A DNA stretch of 64,000 bases from Flammeovirgaceae bacterium UBA2338 (lineage in GTDB: Bacteria; Bacteroidota; Bacteroidia; Cytophagales; Cyclobacteriaceae), in assembly GCA_002344795.1 (NCBI GenBank), contig DDUM01000055.1, forward strand, positions 38,026 through 102,025. The letters are read 5' to 3'. Both the position numbers and the translations under genes were made by a program. Positions 24,408-32,796 of this stretch are shown piece after piece. Every line of letters begins with the position of its first letter. The stretch's first letter is position 1. The notes beneath the pieces are model-generated. The model was not told the DNA's origin. It saw only the letters and a list, made by a program, of their open reading frames with translations, and did no database searches.

Positions 24408-24436
24408 GATTTTATGATTTTGGAATTTTAGATTTT
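24399..24436. repeat. Left inverted repeat of the four-helix-bundle cassette
   Basis: A/T-rich sequence AAGATTTAAGATTTT and, after an 8-base insertion (ATGATTTT), GGAATTTTAGATTTT. It is the inverted counterpart of 24798-24826. It includes the final codons and TAA of carA. Confidence 0.65.
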
Positions 24437-24443
24437 AATCTCA

Positions 24444-24821
24444 ATGAATAAGCAAGAATTAATTAGAAGAACCAGAGAATTCGCCAGAAGAGTATTTAAG
24501 TTAATAGAAAGGCTCCCAAGAGGTCAAGCTTCGCAAGTGATTACTTATCAACTTATGAAATCCTCCTCCTCAGTAGCCGCCAACTACAGAGCAGTAATTC
24601 GGGCAAAGTCATCTAATGATTTTAAGAATAAAATGAAGATTGTCTTAGAAGAGGCTGATGAGAGCAATTTTTGGCTAACATTTATTGCGGATGTTGAATT
24701 GTTGTCCATTGAAGACAAAGAACTTAATTTGCTGACTAAGGAATCAAATGAACTGACAGCAGTATTCGCGGCTTCAATTAAAACCTTGAACAAGTCAAAT
24801 CTTAAAATTCCTAAATCTTAA
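24444..24821 (+). CDS. Four-helix-bundle protein (23S rRNA intervening-sequence protein family)
   Basis: The 125 residues form a predominantly helical protein with the family pattern TREFARRVFKLIERLPR, QVITYQLMKSSSSVAANYRA and FKNKMKIVLEEADESNFWL. Members are small basic four-helix bundles, originally found in insertions within 23S rRNA genes and related to the Avd accessory proteins of diversity-generating retroelements. Their role as stand-alone genes is unknown. Here it splits the housekeeping genes carA and eno and is enclosed by A/T-rich inverted repeats, one of which supplies its stop codon. No reverse transcriptase or variable repeat is nearby. Confidence 0.88.
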   Translation: MNKQELIRRTREFARRVFKLIERLPRGQASQVITYQLMKSSSSVAANYRAVIRAKSSNDFKNKMKIVLEEADESNFWLTFIADVELLSIEDKELNLLTKESNELTAVFAASIKTLNKSNLKIPKS

Positions 24822-24826
24822 ATCTT
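24798..24826. repeat. Right inverted repeat of the four-helix-bundle cassette
   Basis: The reverse complement reads AAGATTTAAGATTTAGGAAT followed by TTTAAGATT, matching the left repeat apart from its 8-base insertion and one or two bases. It includes the stop of the four-helix-bundle gene and ends 8 bases before the eno ATG. Confidence 0.65.
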
Positions 24827-24833
24827 CCATTAA

Positions 24834-26111
24834 ATGAGCTTAATAGAGAGTATCCATGCCCGTCAAATTTTGGATAGCCGTGGCAATCCTACAGTTGAAG
24901 TTGATGTAATCACCGAATCGGGTGCCTTTGGGAGAGCGGCTGTTCCATCAGGAGCATCTACCGGTACGCATGAGGCGGTTGAGCTTCGTGATGGTGATAA
25001 GAAACAATTTATGGGCAAGGGTGTGCTCAAGGCAGTGAAGAATGTTAATGAATCGATTGCCGAGGCCATCGTGGGGTTTGATGTTACCGATCAAAATTTG
25101 GTCGATAAAATAATGATGGAGGTGGATGGCACAAAAAATAAAAGCAAGTTAGGAGCCAATGCAATATTGGGAACTTCACTTGCGGTAGCCAAAGCTGCGG
25201 CCATGGAATCAGGCCAGTCATTGTTTCGCTACATAGGTGGCGTAAATGCCAATACCATGCCTGTTCCTATGATGAACATTTTAAATGGCGGCAGTCATGC
25301 GGATAACTCCATCGACTTTCAGGAGTTCATGGTAATGCCTGTGAAGGCCGATACTTTTTCTGAAGCATTGAGAATGGGTACTGAAGTTTTTCATCATTTG
25401 AAAAAAGTGCTTCATGACAAAGGATTGTCGACTAATGTAGGAGATGAGGGAGGCTTTGCGCCCAACATCGCAAGTAACGAAGAGGCCATTGAGGTAGTGT
25501 TGAAAGCCATTGAGAAGGCAGGATATAAACCGGGTGTTGATATTTTTATTGCCATGGATGCGGCCGCTTCAGAATTTTATGATAAAAAATCCAAGACCTA
25601 CCATTTCAAAAAATCTTCCGGAAGGAAATTGAAACCCGAAGAGATGGTAGAATATTGGGCCAAGTGGGCCAAGAAATACCCAATTATTTCTATCGAAGAT
25701 GGCATGGACGAGAGCGACTGGAAAGGTTGGAAACAGTTGACAGATAAAATTGGAGACAACGTGCAGCTGGTGGGTGATGACTTGTTTGTAACCAATGTTG
25801 ATTTTCTTAGGAAGGGAATTGATCAGGGCGTAGCTAATTCTATCCTGGTAAAAGTGAACCAGATAGGAACACTTACCGAAACCATCAATGCAGTGAACCT
25901 GGCCAAACAAAACAAATATAAAAGTGTAATGTCTCACCGCTCTGGAGAAACAGAGGACAGTACCATTGCAGATCTGGCAGTGGCATTAAACACAGGTCAG
26001 ATTAAAACCGGATCCGCTTCACGCTCCGATCGTATGGCCAAGTACAATCAATTGCTACGCATTGAAGAAGAATTGGGCGAGACGGCTTATTTCCCTGGGA
26101 TAAAGTTTTAG
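24834..26111 (+). CDS. eno: Enolase (phosphopyruvate hydratase)
   Basis: Glycolytic enzyme converting 2-phosphoglycerate to phosphoenolpyruvate, also found in RNA degradosomes. It has 425 residues with SIHARQILDSRGNPTVEVDV at the start, the metal site regions DAAASEFYD, SIEDGMDESDW and LVGDDLFVTN, and the signature SHRSGETEDSTIADLAVALN. The start ATG lies 8 bases after the cassette repeat, so its own promoter or leader was probably affected or supplied by that insertion. Confidence 0.98.
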   Translation: MSLIESIHARQILDSRGNPTVEVDVITESGAFGRAAVPSGASTGTHEAVELRDGDKKQFMGKGVLKAVKNVNESIAEAIVGFDVTDQNLVDKIMMEVDGTKNKSKLGANAILGTSLAVAKAAAMESGQSLFRYIGGVNANTMPVPMMNILNGGSHADNSIDFQEFMVMPVKADTFSEALRMGTEVFHHLKKVLHDKGLSTNVGDEGGFAPNIASNEEAIEVVLKAIEKAGYKPGVDIFIAMDAAASEFYDKKSKTYHFKKSSGRKLKPEEMVEYWAKWAKKYPIISIEDGMDESDWKGWKQLTDKIGDNVQLVGDDLFVTNVDFLRKGIDQGVANSILVKVNQIGTLTETINAVNLAKQNKYKSVMSHRSGETEDSTIADLAVALNTGQIKTGSASRSDRMAKYNQLLRIEEELGETAYFPGIKF

Positions 26112-26123
26112 ATAATAATATAG

Positions 26124-26166
26124 ACTACATTGACTATTGAAAGTTACTTTCAATAGTCAATGTAGT
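26124..26166. terminator. Long perfect hairpin between convergent eno and lipoprotein genes
   Basis: A 20-base-pair perfect stem (26124-26143 with 26147-26166) with a 3-base loop TTA. It is A/T-rich and has no T-tract outside the stem, but its position between two converging genes suggests a bidirectional terminator or RNA-stability element. The stem is far longer than in an ordinary terminator. Confidence 0.65.
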
Positions 26167-26171
26167 AAGGT

Positions 26172-27005
26172 TTATCCGCAAGCCACATCCTCCAGCGAAG
26201 CATTCCAGCAGTGGAATTGATCGTCCCCAAAGTGATTTGGATTACTTACCCTACCTTCGTTTGTTTCCCTGCTCCATTCTATTTTTACCATATTATCATT
26301 TTCATTGTCAAAAATGTGGTAGAAAGTATTGAAGGGACTTTCTTCATTAATGCCAAAATAGATGTAACCCCCTTTGCCAGCGGCATCCGGGTCGATACTG
26401 GTATACTTAATGTCGGCTACAGTGTTGTTGACATTTCGGGACCAGTCAATCTGAATAAAAGGCTTGTTTTGATCGGGGCCAAAATTGAGCGTCCATTCAC
26501 CTTCTGTTCGCTCTGCATTGGCATGTCCGGTGTACCATTCGTAGTCAGTGTACTCGCCTGCCTTTGACAACAGCATTTTCCAATCGACTCCATCACTTAC
26601 CAACGTGCCCTGAAGCTTTGCTGAATGCTGTACATTGGCTACAGTAAAATTATATGTCCATTGCCACGTGTTGTTACCAATGAACTCAGGCGTTTGATTG
26701 ATGGATGCTTTGAAAGCGGTTACAGGTACAATGGTAGCGACACCTAATATCAAATTCCATACTCCGATTCCAATAACGGAATGTCCCCAATTGCCTTTTG
26801 CATTGGTGCGTCCACCCACTCTGCCTCCGTTGTCTTGTGGGAGCTGATTTAGATCCATTTCAAATGTTGAAACTGGAGGTATTTCAGGGGCTGGTCCCGG
26901 GGGCGTACCTATGCCATTGTCGTCACTACAGGAAGACAACAAAAGACTAAATCCCAAAAAATAGATTGCCAAACTTTTGACCAGGTTGGTTTTAAGTGTA
27001 TTCAT
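26172..27005 (-). CDS. Predicted lipoprotein, unknown function
   Basis: Starting at the ATG at 27005 gives 277 residues with a lipoprotein signal peptide: MNTLKTNLVKSLAIYFLGFS followed by the lipobox LLSSC. An upstream ATG at 27044 would add 13 residues ahead of the signal and is unlikely. After the cysteine comes an acidic, Pro/Gly-rich linker, then a beta-rich domain with WQWTYNFTVANVQHSAKLQG. No family was recognised. It is probably anchored in the outer membrane or facing the periplasm. Confidence 0.7.
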   Translation of the reverse strand: MNTLKTNLVKSLAIYFLGFSLLLSSCSDDNGIGTPPGPAPEIPPVSTFEMDLNQLPQDNGGRVGGRTNAKGNWGHSVIGIGVWNLILGVATIVPVTAFKASINQTPEFIGNNTWQWTYNFTVANVQHSAKLQGTLVSDGVDWKMLLSKAGEYTDYEWYTGHANAERTEGEWTLNFGPDQNKPFIQIDWSRNVNNTVADIKYTSIDPDAAGKGGYIYFGINEESPFNTFYHIFDNENDNMVKIEWSRETNEGRVSNPNHFGDDQFHCWNASLEDVACG

Positions 27006-27214
27006 ATTATTTGCTGTAAGATTAATTCTATTATTCAACGACAAATTTTAAGCCAAAACAAAGCAAGAAGGCATAAATGACCTTTCATTATAAGATAACA
27101 CGGTATTTGGGGTATACCCTATGTTATAGTTACTTAATTTATAACAAGTCGAAATGGTGATTGTTGTAAAAGTCACCCCTCATTGGGGCATCAATTCCAC
27201 AAAAATGTTGATTG

Positions 27215-27577
27215 CTAACTATGATAAACTCTTGATGCGATAATTAAACCATCATTGACTTCAAGCGTTTCGCCCACTCTGAGGTCCTCCTCATTTTCTA
27301 CCTGTCTAAGGTATTCCATGAATACCCTGTCCTCGTGAGAAATAAGATGAAGTACTTTGTATTGAAGGGATGGCAATCGCTCAAAGGCCTCCTGCCACCA
27401 GTTGCGCAAGGCTTCTTTTCCCTTTATCAAACCCAAAGTTTCTGGATATTGTAGTTTTAATTTGGGACTATAGTGCTGTGCATCATTATGATAAAGGTTT
27501 AATAACTTTCCAAGATCATGTTGATTGAATGCGTCAAACCAATCTAGCGCTATTCTATTCAATTCATTATTGGTCAT
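27215..27577 (-). CDS. SnoaL/NTF2-like domain protein
   Basis: The 120 residues fit the small alpha+beta-barrel NTF2-like fold: N-terminal ALDWFDAFNQHDLGKLLNLYHNDAQHYS, GKEALRNWWQEAFERLPSL and C-terminal strands ending DGLIIASRVYHS. Such proteins range from polyketide cyclases and isomerases to binding proteins, so no activity is assigned. It is monocistronic. A small CCCC/GGGG stem at 27176-27188 just beyond its stop might act as a weak terminator. Confidence 0.8.
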   Translation of the reverse strand: MTNNELNRIALDWFDAFNQHDLGKLLNLYHNDAQHYSPKLKLQYPETLGLIKGKEALRNWWQEAFERLPSLQYKVLHLISHEDRVFMEYLRQVENEEDLRVGETLEVNDGLIIASRVYHS

Positions 27578-27667
27578 TTCTTTTTCTTTCGGATGGACAA
27601 AAGTAATGGATAGACATGAAAGTTAGTTAGTAAATTACAAGGTATCATCAGTGTTGTTACAAATAAA

Positions 27668-27970
27668 TTGAAACTCTCTAAGCATCAATATCAGGATATC
27701 CTTCAGGTACTGACGGAGTTAAACATTCCTCCTGAAAACCTTTCATTGGTAAAACGAAAAGGAAGGATAAGAGTAATTATATCTGGGATAGATTCATATT
27801 TTGAATTCTTCAAAAGGAAATCTATCGCAATTACTCGGGATGGGCTTCAATGGAAAGACGTGGCGCATTATGAATTAAATATTTCAGGAATACACAAAAA
27901 TGTACCCGCCTGGATTGAAGTGATTCTGGAGTTTAGAATTTGGATAAAAGGCAGTGAAAAAGCCTCATAA
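27668..27970 (+). CDS. Hypothetical protein, possible TTG start
   Basis: A 100-residue frame whose only early start is TTG at 27668; no ATG lies upstream in frame or within the first half. It is basic, with a helix (QYQDILQVLTELNI) then alternating strands (LSLVKRKGRIRVIISGI). No family was recognised and no clear ribosome-binding or promoter signal is seen. It may be a real small gene or a degraded one. Confidence 0.4.
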   Translation: MKLSKHQYQDILQVLTELNIPPENLSLVKRKGRIRVIISGIDSYFEFFKRKSIAITRDGLQWKDVAHYELNISGIHKNVPAWIEVILEFRIWIKGSEKAS

Positions 27971-28165
27971 ATCACTTCCTCAGTGTCTCAAAATCAAAAC
28001 TGGCATCCCAATATGGGACATTTTTAAGTGAAACGCACTCCTTCATTCAGTCCTTCGATCACTCAAAATCTCGTTTTTTGAGCTAAAAAACCACTTTTTT
28101 CGCGAGCAATCCTATCTATTTTTTCTTTAGAATACTTTTTGAGTAGTAGCTAAGAAATAAAATGT
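27971..28165. other. Intergenic region without recognised gene
   Basis: It contains a short hairpin CTCAAAA/TTTTGAG around 28060-28081 followed by an A-rich stretch, possibly a weak terminator of the preceding frame. No other features were found. Confidence 0.3.
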
Positions 28166-28591
28166 TTGAATATGACTCTGCTACTTGTTTTTATCATCAT
28201 CATGGCCATTGTACTTCTGGTCATTTTTGGTCTGCCAGGAACCCCCAATTACTTGGGGTGGAAACTCGCAGGTATCTGGGCTAATCAATCTGACACACTT
28301 CAGATAATGATTCATGAACAGGATGCTTGTCTGAATGGACATGTTGTATCAGCGGATGTGCGAGACAACAATAGCAAAATTGTAATTGGAAAAATGGTAG
28401 TGAATAAGGTGAAACTGCGATCAGTATGGAATTGGAGTACCGGCAAATACATTGATCCTTACACCATGGAAGAATTTGATTTTAAAATTAAGCTGAAGGG
28501 TAGCGACAGGCTGAAGGTCTATTATTTGGAGAATAAAAATTTAGTAAGAAGAGAGGAATGGAAATTAATAAGCTCTCTGAACAAATCATAA
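28166..28591 (+). CDS. Small membrane-anchored protein, first of a tandem paralogous pair
   Basis: It has 141 residues: an N-terminal transmembrane helix (TLLLVFIIIMAIVLLVIFGL) and then a soluble domain beginning GIWANQSDTLQIMI. The soluble domain resembles that of the next gene (GIWVNESQTMRILL), including KYIDPYTMEEFDFKI against IYIDPKSGEELPFRL. The pattern recalls DUF2147-like domains (GxW...), but the match is loose. Function unknown. Confidence 0.65.
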   Translation: MNMTLLLVFIIIMAIVLLVIFGLPGTPNYLGWKLAGIWANQSDTLQIMIHEQDACLNGHVVSADVRDNNSKIVIGKMVVNKVKLRSVWNWSTGKYIDPYTMEEFDFKIKLKGSDRLKVYYLENKNLVRREEWKLISSLNKS

Positions 28592-28602
28592 ATATTAGAA
28601 TT

Positions 28603-29034
28603 ATGGAAACATACTATCCGATATTGTATCTCATTTTGTCTTTTGCAATTGCTGTTTTTTCAACTTTGCTTGCTTTTCGATTGAGAAACTCTAAGACCGC
28701 TCTTGAGTCACGCCTTACGGGAATCTGGGTGAATGAATCGCAGACAATGCGCATTCTCCTTCACCATATTGATTCAATATTTCAGGGTGACGTGGTATGG
28801 ATTAAATCAATTGAGCATAACCATCAGCACATGTTGGGAACTAAAATGATTAAAGAGCTGGCTTTAAAAACTGTTGCTCAGGGAAGCACAGGTATTTATA
28901 TAGACCCTAAAAGTGGTGAAGAATTACCTTTTAGATTGTGGTTTCAGGGAAAAGGAAGGTTGAAATTGGCCGTTATCAATAAGGTAGATGGTAAAAATAG
29001 GGTGGTAAAAGAAGAGCGATGGTTTCAGCTTTAG
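28603..29034 (+). CDS. Small membrane-anchored protein, second of a tandem paralogous pair
   Basis: The ATG at 28603, 11 bases after the previous stop, gives 143 residues beginning METYYPILYLILSFAIAVFS, a transmembrane helix. A longer frame starts at 28558 inside the preceding gene, but it adds polar residues before the helix and is less likely. The soluble part parallels the upstream paralogue in order and length. The pair probably arose by tandem duplication. Confidence 0.65.
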   Translation: METYYPILYLILSFAIAVFSTLLAFRLRNSKTALESRLTGIWVNESQTMRILLHHIDSIFQGDVVWIKSIEHNHQHMLGTKMIKELALKTVAQGSTGIYIDPKSGEELPFRLWFQGKGRLKLAVINKVDGKNRVVKEERWFQL

Positions 29035-29118
29035 GCTTTCTCCTTGTTGAGTTGTAAAATGGGGTATTGTGGGAATTTGCACTGAATTTCCTATCTTCGT
29101 GAAACTATTTTTTAAGCT

Positions 29119-29412
29119 ATGTTAAAACGGCTACCACCCATTTTTAAGAATTTTTATTTTCTCACAGGCTTTCTCTTTTTAGTTTGGATGATTTTTGTGG
29201 ATTCCAATGATCTGATTACCCGCTTCAGTATGGGTGCCAAACTTCGTGCTTTGCAGGGAGAAAAGGAGTATTACGAGGCTAAAATTGTAGAAGTAGAGAA
29301 AGACAGAAAAGAATTAATGACAAATAAAGAACTTTTGGAGAAGTTTGCTCGTGAGAAGTATTTAATGAAAAAGGAAACTGAGGATTTGTTTATCATCCAG
29401 GTTAAAGAATAA
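29119..29412 (+). CDS. FtsB/DivIC-type septum formation protein
   Basis: Small bitopic cell-division protein, 97 residues. One transmembrane helix (FYFLTGFLFLVWMIFVDSND) is followed by a coiled coil (about 43-75, LRALQGEKEYYEAKIVEVEK) and the family's C-terminal ARE-KYLMKKETEDLFII motif. It would act in the FtsQLB/DivIB-FtsL complex at the septum. A TATCTTCG sequence at 29092-29099 is a near-match to the -7 consensus. An outer-membrane gene follows after 4 bases. Confidence 0.88.
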   Translation: MLKRLPPIFKNFYFLTGFLFLVWMIFVDSNDLITRFSMGAKLRALQGEKEYYEAKIVEVEKDRKELMTNKELLEKFAREKYLMKKETEDLFIIQVKE

Positions 29413-29416
29413 TTCA

Positions 29417-29950
29417 ATGAAGACTACTTGGCTACTCGCATTTGCTCTGTTGTTCTCAAGTGTTGCATTCGCTCAACGCGAAATTGATAATAAAGCGGGA
29501 TGGGGGTTGAAAGACAGACTCTATTTTGGAGGTGGTTTTGGCCTGAATGGCGGAAATGACTCCTTTGGCAATAGATATTTCTATGTTGGACTTAATCCAA
29601 TAGTAGGTTACATGATCACTCCACAGTTTTCTGGTGGACTGGGGTTGCAGTGGCAGCATTACTCTTATCCAGATTTCAATACCAAATTTGATCAATACGG
29701 GGTGAGTCCTTTTTTGAGGTATAACTTTGGTCAATTGTTTGCTTACACAGAATATAATGTGTTGAATACACCTACCTTTAGTAATTCAGAAAGGAAAAAC
29801 TTTGATCGATTCCTAATGGGCTTGGGTTATTCTCAGCCATTAGGCAGGCGTGGCTCCCTCAATGCCATGGCGCTATATGATTTGATTTATTCTAATACAG
29901 AAAGAGCCTTTGCATCTCCCTGGGTATTCCGGGTTTATTTTTCTTTTTAA
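29417..29950 (+). CDS. Outer-membrane beta-barrel-like protein
   Basis: It has 177 residues with a signal peptide (MKTTWLLAFALLFSSVAFAQ) and alternating aromatic strands typical of small 8-strand barrels (LYFGGGFGLNGGND, YFYVGLNPIVGYMITPQFSGGLG). The last residue is Phe (FRVYFSF), the usual C-terminal signal for barrel insertion. It starts 4 bases after the FtsB/DivIC-type gene, so it may be cotranscribed. Its end overlaps the opposite-strand Ldh gene by TTAA. Confidence 0.75.
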   Translation: MKTTWLLAFALLFSSVAFAQREIDNKAGWGLKDRLYFGGGFGLNGGNDSFGNRYFYVGLNPIVGYMITPQFSGGLGLQWQHYSYPDFNTKFDQYGVSPFLRYNFGQLFAYTEYNVLNTPTFSNSERKNFDRFLMGLGYSQPLGRRGSLNAMALYDLIYSNTERAFASPWVFRVYFSF

Positions 29951-31023
29951 AAACTCACCTGCAGTTTTTTCGCAATTTCTTTTAAGTCTTCTACTACCAT
30001 TTCGTTGAGTAGAATTCCTTCTTTGCTCCTTATTTTTTCTTGTTCGCGTTCCGGGTCACCAGGTATAATTACCTTCTCTTGTCCAGCAATAGTTTGTGCC
30101 TGACGAAAGCGGTTAATCCAATTATCCATGTGCTTGAAAAAATCTTCTTTTGGACGAAATGCGTCCACCCTCATGGCGCCTACAAAATGACCAATGCCTT
30201 CCCCTACCGGATCAGCTGGCGGGGCGAGAAAACTTACAAATGGAGGAACCCACGGACCGTAGTTGGCACCAGAGAGCACACCTGAAAAGATATCAACCCA
30301 CGCACCTAGGCTAAATCCTTTGTGGCTACCATGCTCCCTGTCACTCCCCAAAGGGATTAAGGAACCTCCTTCCTTCACACCATGCGCGTTCGTGGTAGGT
30401 TCTCCTTCTTTGGTTTGTACCCAACCTACCGGAGCCTTTTCATTTTTGCGTTGTAATATTTCCAACTTGCCATTGGCCGCTGTAGTGGTGGCGAAGTCAG
30501 CCACGAAAGGGGGCTGTACCCCGGCAGGGATAGCAACACAGATGGGGTTTGTACCTAACAATCTTTCTGTTGAAAATGTGGGAGCAACCAAAGGGCTCGC
30601 GTTGGTCATGGATATACCAATCATGTCATGTTGAAGCGCCATCATGGAATGATAACCCGCGATACCAAAGTGATTGGAGTTTTTCACAGCTACCCACCCA
30701 GTACCACAGGTTTTTGCTTTTTCGATTGCAATATTCATAGCATAGGGTGCTACCACTAGCCCAAGACCCTGGTCACCATCGACAACGGCTGTGCTTGGTG
30801 TCTCATGGATAACTTTGGGGGTCGGTTTTGTGTTGATTCTGCCCGCTTCCCAAAGCCTTACGTATCCGCTTAGCCTGGCTACCCCATGCGAGTCGATGCC
30901 ACGCAGGTCAGACTGAAGGAGTACATCTGAGGCAAGCTGAGCATGCTGCTCAGAGCTGCCCATTTTTATAAATATGTTGTAGGCAAAATCCCTAAGCGTT
31001 TTTTCGGTATATAAATTGTTCAT
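29947..31023 (-). CDS. Ldh family NAD(P)-dependent oxidoreductase (malate/L-sulfolactate type)
   Basis: Member of the non-classical malate/lactate dehydrogenase family (Ldh_2), 358 residues. Family signatures include SDLRGIDSHGVARLSGYV, the NSNHFGIAGYH active-site histidine region, TNPICVAIPAG and DREHGSHKGFSLG. Substrates of the family include malate, sulfolactate, ureidoglycolate and delta-1-piperideine-2-carboxylate. The neighbourhood gives no hint which applies here. It shares a TTAA double stop with the convergent barrel gene. Confidence 0.9.
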   Translation of the reverse strand: MNNLYTEKTLRDFAYNIFIKMGSSEQHAQLASDVLLQSDLRGIDSHGVARLSGYVRLWEAGRINTKPTPKVIHETPSTAVVDGDQGLGLVVAPYAMNIAIEKAKTCGTGWVAVKNSNHFGIAGYHSMMALQHDMIGISMTNASPLVAPTFSTERLLGTNPICVAIPAGVQPPFVADFATTTAANGKLEILQRKNEKAPVGWVQTKEGEPTTNAHGVKEGGSLIPLGSDREHGSHKGFSLGAWVDIFSGVLSGANYGPWVPPFVSFLAPPADPVGEGIGHFVGAMRVDAFRPKEDFFKHMDNWINRFRQAQTIAGQEKVIIPGDPEREQEKIRSKEGILLNEMVVEDLKEIAKKLQVSF

Positions 31024-31165
31024 GATGTAGCAATAGTGTTTTTTTGGACCCTAACTTCAATTATCAAATTCATTATTACTTGCGACAGGCGCTATTTGCA
31101 GAAAATTTTCGTTCGAATTATGGAAATTGAAGGATCGGTGCATCTTACAGCTAAAACAACAACTC

Positions 31166-32785
31166 ATGAAACGAATAAATTTAGGAACAGCCCTGTTTTT
31201 CAGCTTTTTGATAACATTCGGACAAACTGAGAAACCAATCGACTCCAAAATTACGAATGTTACTGTCTTTTTGAACAAAGCGCAGGTAACACGAGAGGTG
31301 AAAACGAGAATTGAGGCCGGTAAAATGGATCTGATCCTTTCTGGATTAACATCTCAACTTGACCCTTCCAGCATTCAGGTAGCCGGCAAAGGCAGCTTTT
31401 TGATTTTGGGCATACGCCATCAACAGAATTACCTCAATGAATTTAATGTTCCCGTAAAACTTAAAGCGCTGAAAGACTCATTAATTTATTACCAAAGGAA
31501 CTTGAGCCTGGAACAGAGCCAAAAGGAAATTCTCAACAAAGAGGAACAAATGCTTTTGAGTAATCAGAAAATTGGAGGAACCAATCAAAATCTTACAGTC
31601 GCGGAATTGAGAGCGATGGCTGATTTCTACAGGTCCAGATTGGGGGAGATTGTGAACAGCAGAATGAAGCAGGATGAGAAGGTGAAATCAATTAACGAAC
31701 ACATTCTTCGTCTTCAAAGGCAAATCAACAGTGAGAATGAGTTGTACAGTAAAAACACCAGTGAAATTGTAATTAGTGTGTCAGCCAATTCTACAACAGC
31801 GGCTACTTTGGAGGTAAATTATGTAGTTGCAAATGCGGGGTGGTATCCTATTTATGATTTAAGAGCGATCAACACCAAATCTCCAATACAGCTCAACTAT
31901 AAAGCGAATGTATTTCAAAGGACCGGAGAGGAGTGGAAGAACGTGAACCTGATATTGTCTACTGCTAACCCGAATCAGAGCGGGTTGAAGCCAGAGCTTT
32001 ACCCTTGGTATCTGGATTTTTATAACCCTGTAGCTTATAAACAATATAATAACAAAGCTTTAGGCAGGGGTATGCGATCGGAAGCCCCATCTGAAGATTT
32101 GGCTTTTGAAATGGAGATAGCGGAAGCTGCACCAGCACAATCCATGGCAGAGCTGGTAAGCAGGGTTCAAACTTCGTTGAATACAGAATTTATAATTGCC
32201 CTGCCGTATACTGTGGCCTCCTCATCCAAGCCAACACTTGTTGATATTCAAAGCAATGAAGTGAAGGCAAAGTATTCTTATTCAGTTGTACCCAAATTAG
32301 ATGCAGATGCTTTCCTTATAGCGAAAGCAACTGGGTGGGAGGAGTATAGTTTGTTGCCAGGGGAAGCCAATATCTTTTTTGAAGGTACTTTCGTAGGTAA
32401 AACATTTATTGATCCTAACGCAATCGGAGACACGCTGTCTGTTTCTTTAGGTCGGGATAAAAGGATTGTGGTGAAACGGGAAGAGTTAAAAGACCTCACT
32501 TCAAAGAAGTTCATAGGGTCAAACGTAAGGGAGGAACATAGCTGGGAAATTTCTGTTCGAAACACAAAAGCAGAGCCCGTTACTATTACAGTAGAGGATC
32601 AATTGCCGGTGACAAGAAATAAAGACATTGAAGTAACATCACTTGACAATGGCGGAGCTAAGTTTGAGCCGGTATCCGGTAAACTCATCTGGAAGTTGAC
32701 GCTTCAGCCAAATGAAACGAAAAAGGTGACGTATCGCTATGAAGTCAAATACCCTAAAGACAAACAAATATCCGGACTTAATTAA
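31166..32785 (+). CDS. DUF4139 / MuiA-like protein
   Basis: The ATG at 31166 gives 539 residues with a signal peptide (MKRINLGTALFFSFLITFGQ). A longer frame from 31127 adds 13 residues before it and is less plausible. The N-terminal DUF4140 domain (ITNVTVFLNKAQVTREVKTR) is followed by a coiled coil (about 110-190) and the C-terminal beta-rich DUF4139 domain with GWYPIYDLRA, EEWKNVNLILSTANP and KKVTYRYEVKYPKD. Bacterial members are called mucoidy inhibitor A after a Rhizobium phenotype, but the molecular role is unknown. Secreted or periplasmic. Confidence 0.85.
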   Translation: MKRINLGTALFFSFLITFGQTEKPIDSKITNVTVFLNKAQVTREVKTRIEAGKMDLILSGLTSQLDPSSIQVAGKGSFLILGIRHQQNYLNEFNVPVKLKALKDSLIYYQRNLSLEQSQKEILNKEEQMLLSNQKIGGTNQNLTVAELRAMADFYRSRLGEIVNSRMKQDEKVKSINEHILRLQRQINSENELYSKNTSEIVISVSANSTTAATLEVNYVVANAGWYPIYDLRAINTKSPIQLNYKANVFQRTGEEWKNVNLILSTANPNQSGLKPELYPWYLDFYNPVAYKQYNNKALGRGMRSEAPSEDLAFEMEIAEAAPAQSMAELVSRVQTSLNTEFIIALPYTVASSSKPTLVDIQSNEVKAKYSYSVVPKLDADAFLIAKATGWEEYSLLPGEANIFFEGTFVGKTFIDPNAIGDTLSVSLGRDKRIVVKREELKDLTSKKFIGSNVREEHSWEISVRNTKAEPVTITVEDQLPVTRNKDIEVTSLDNGGAKFEPVSGKLIWKLTLQPNETKKVTYRYEVKYPKDKQISGLN

Positions 32786-32796
32786 AAGTATGTGGG

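Noticed and set aside
24444..24821. Avd protein of a diversity-generating retroelement
   Set aside because: No reverse transcriptase, template repeat or variable C-terminal lectin gene is within the window; only the fold family is shared.
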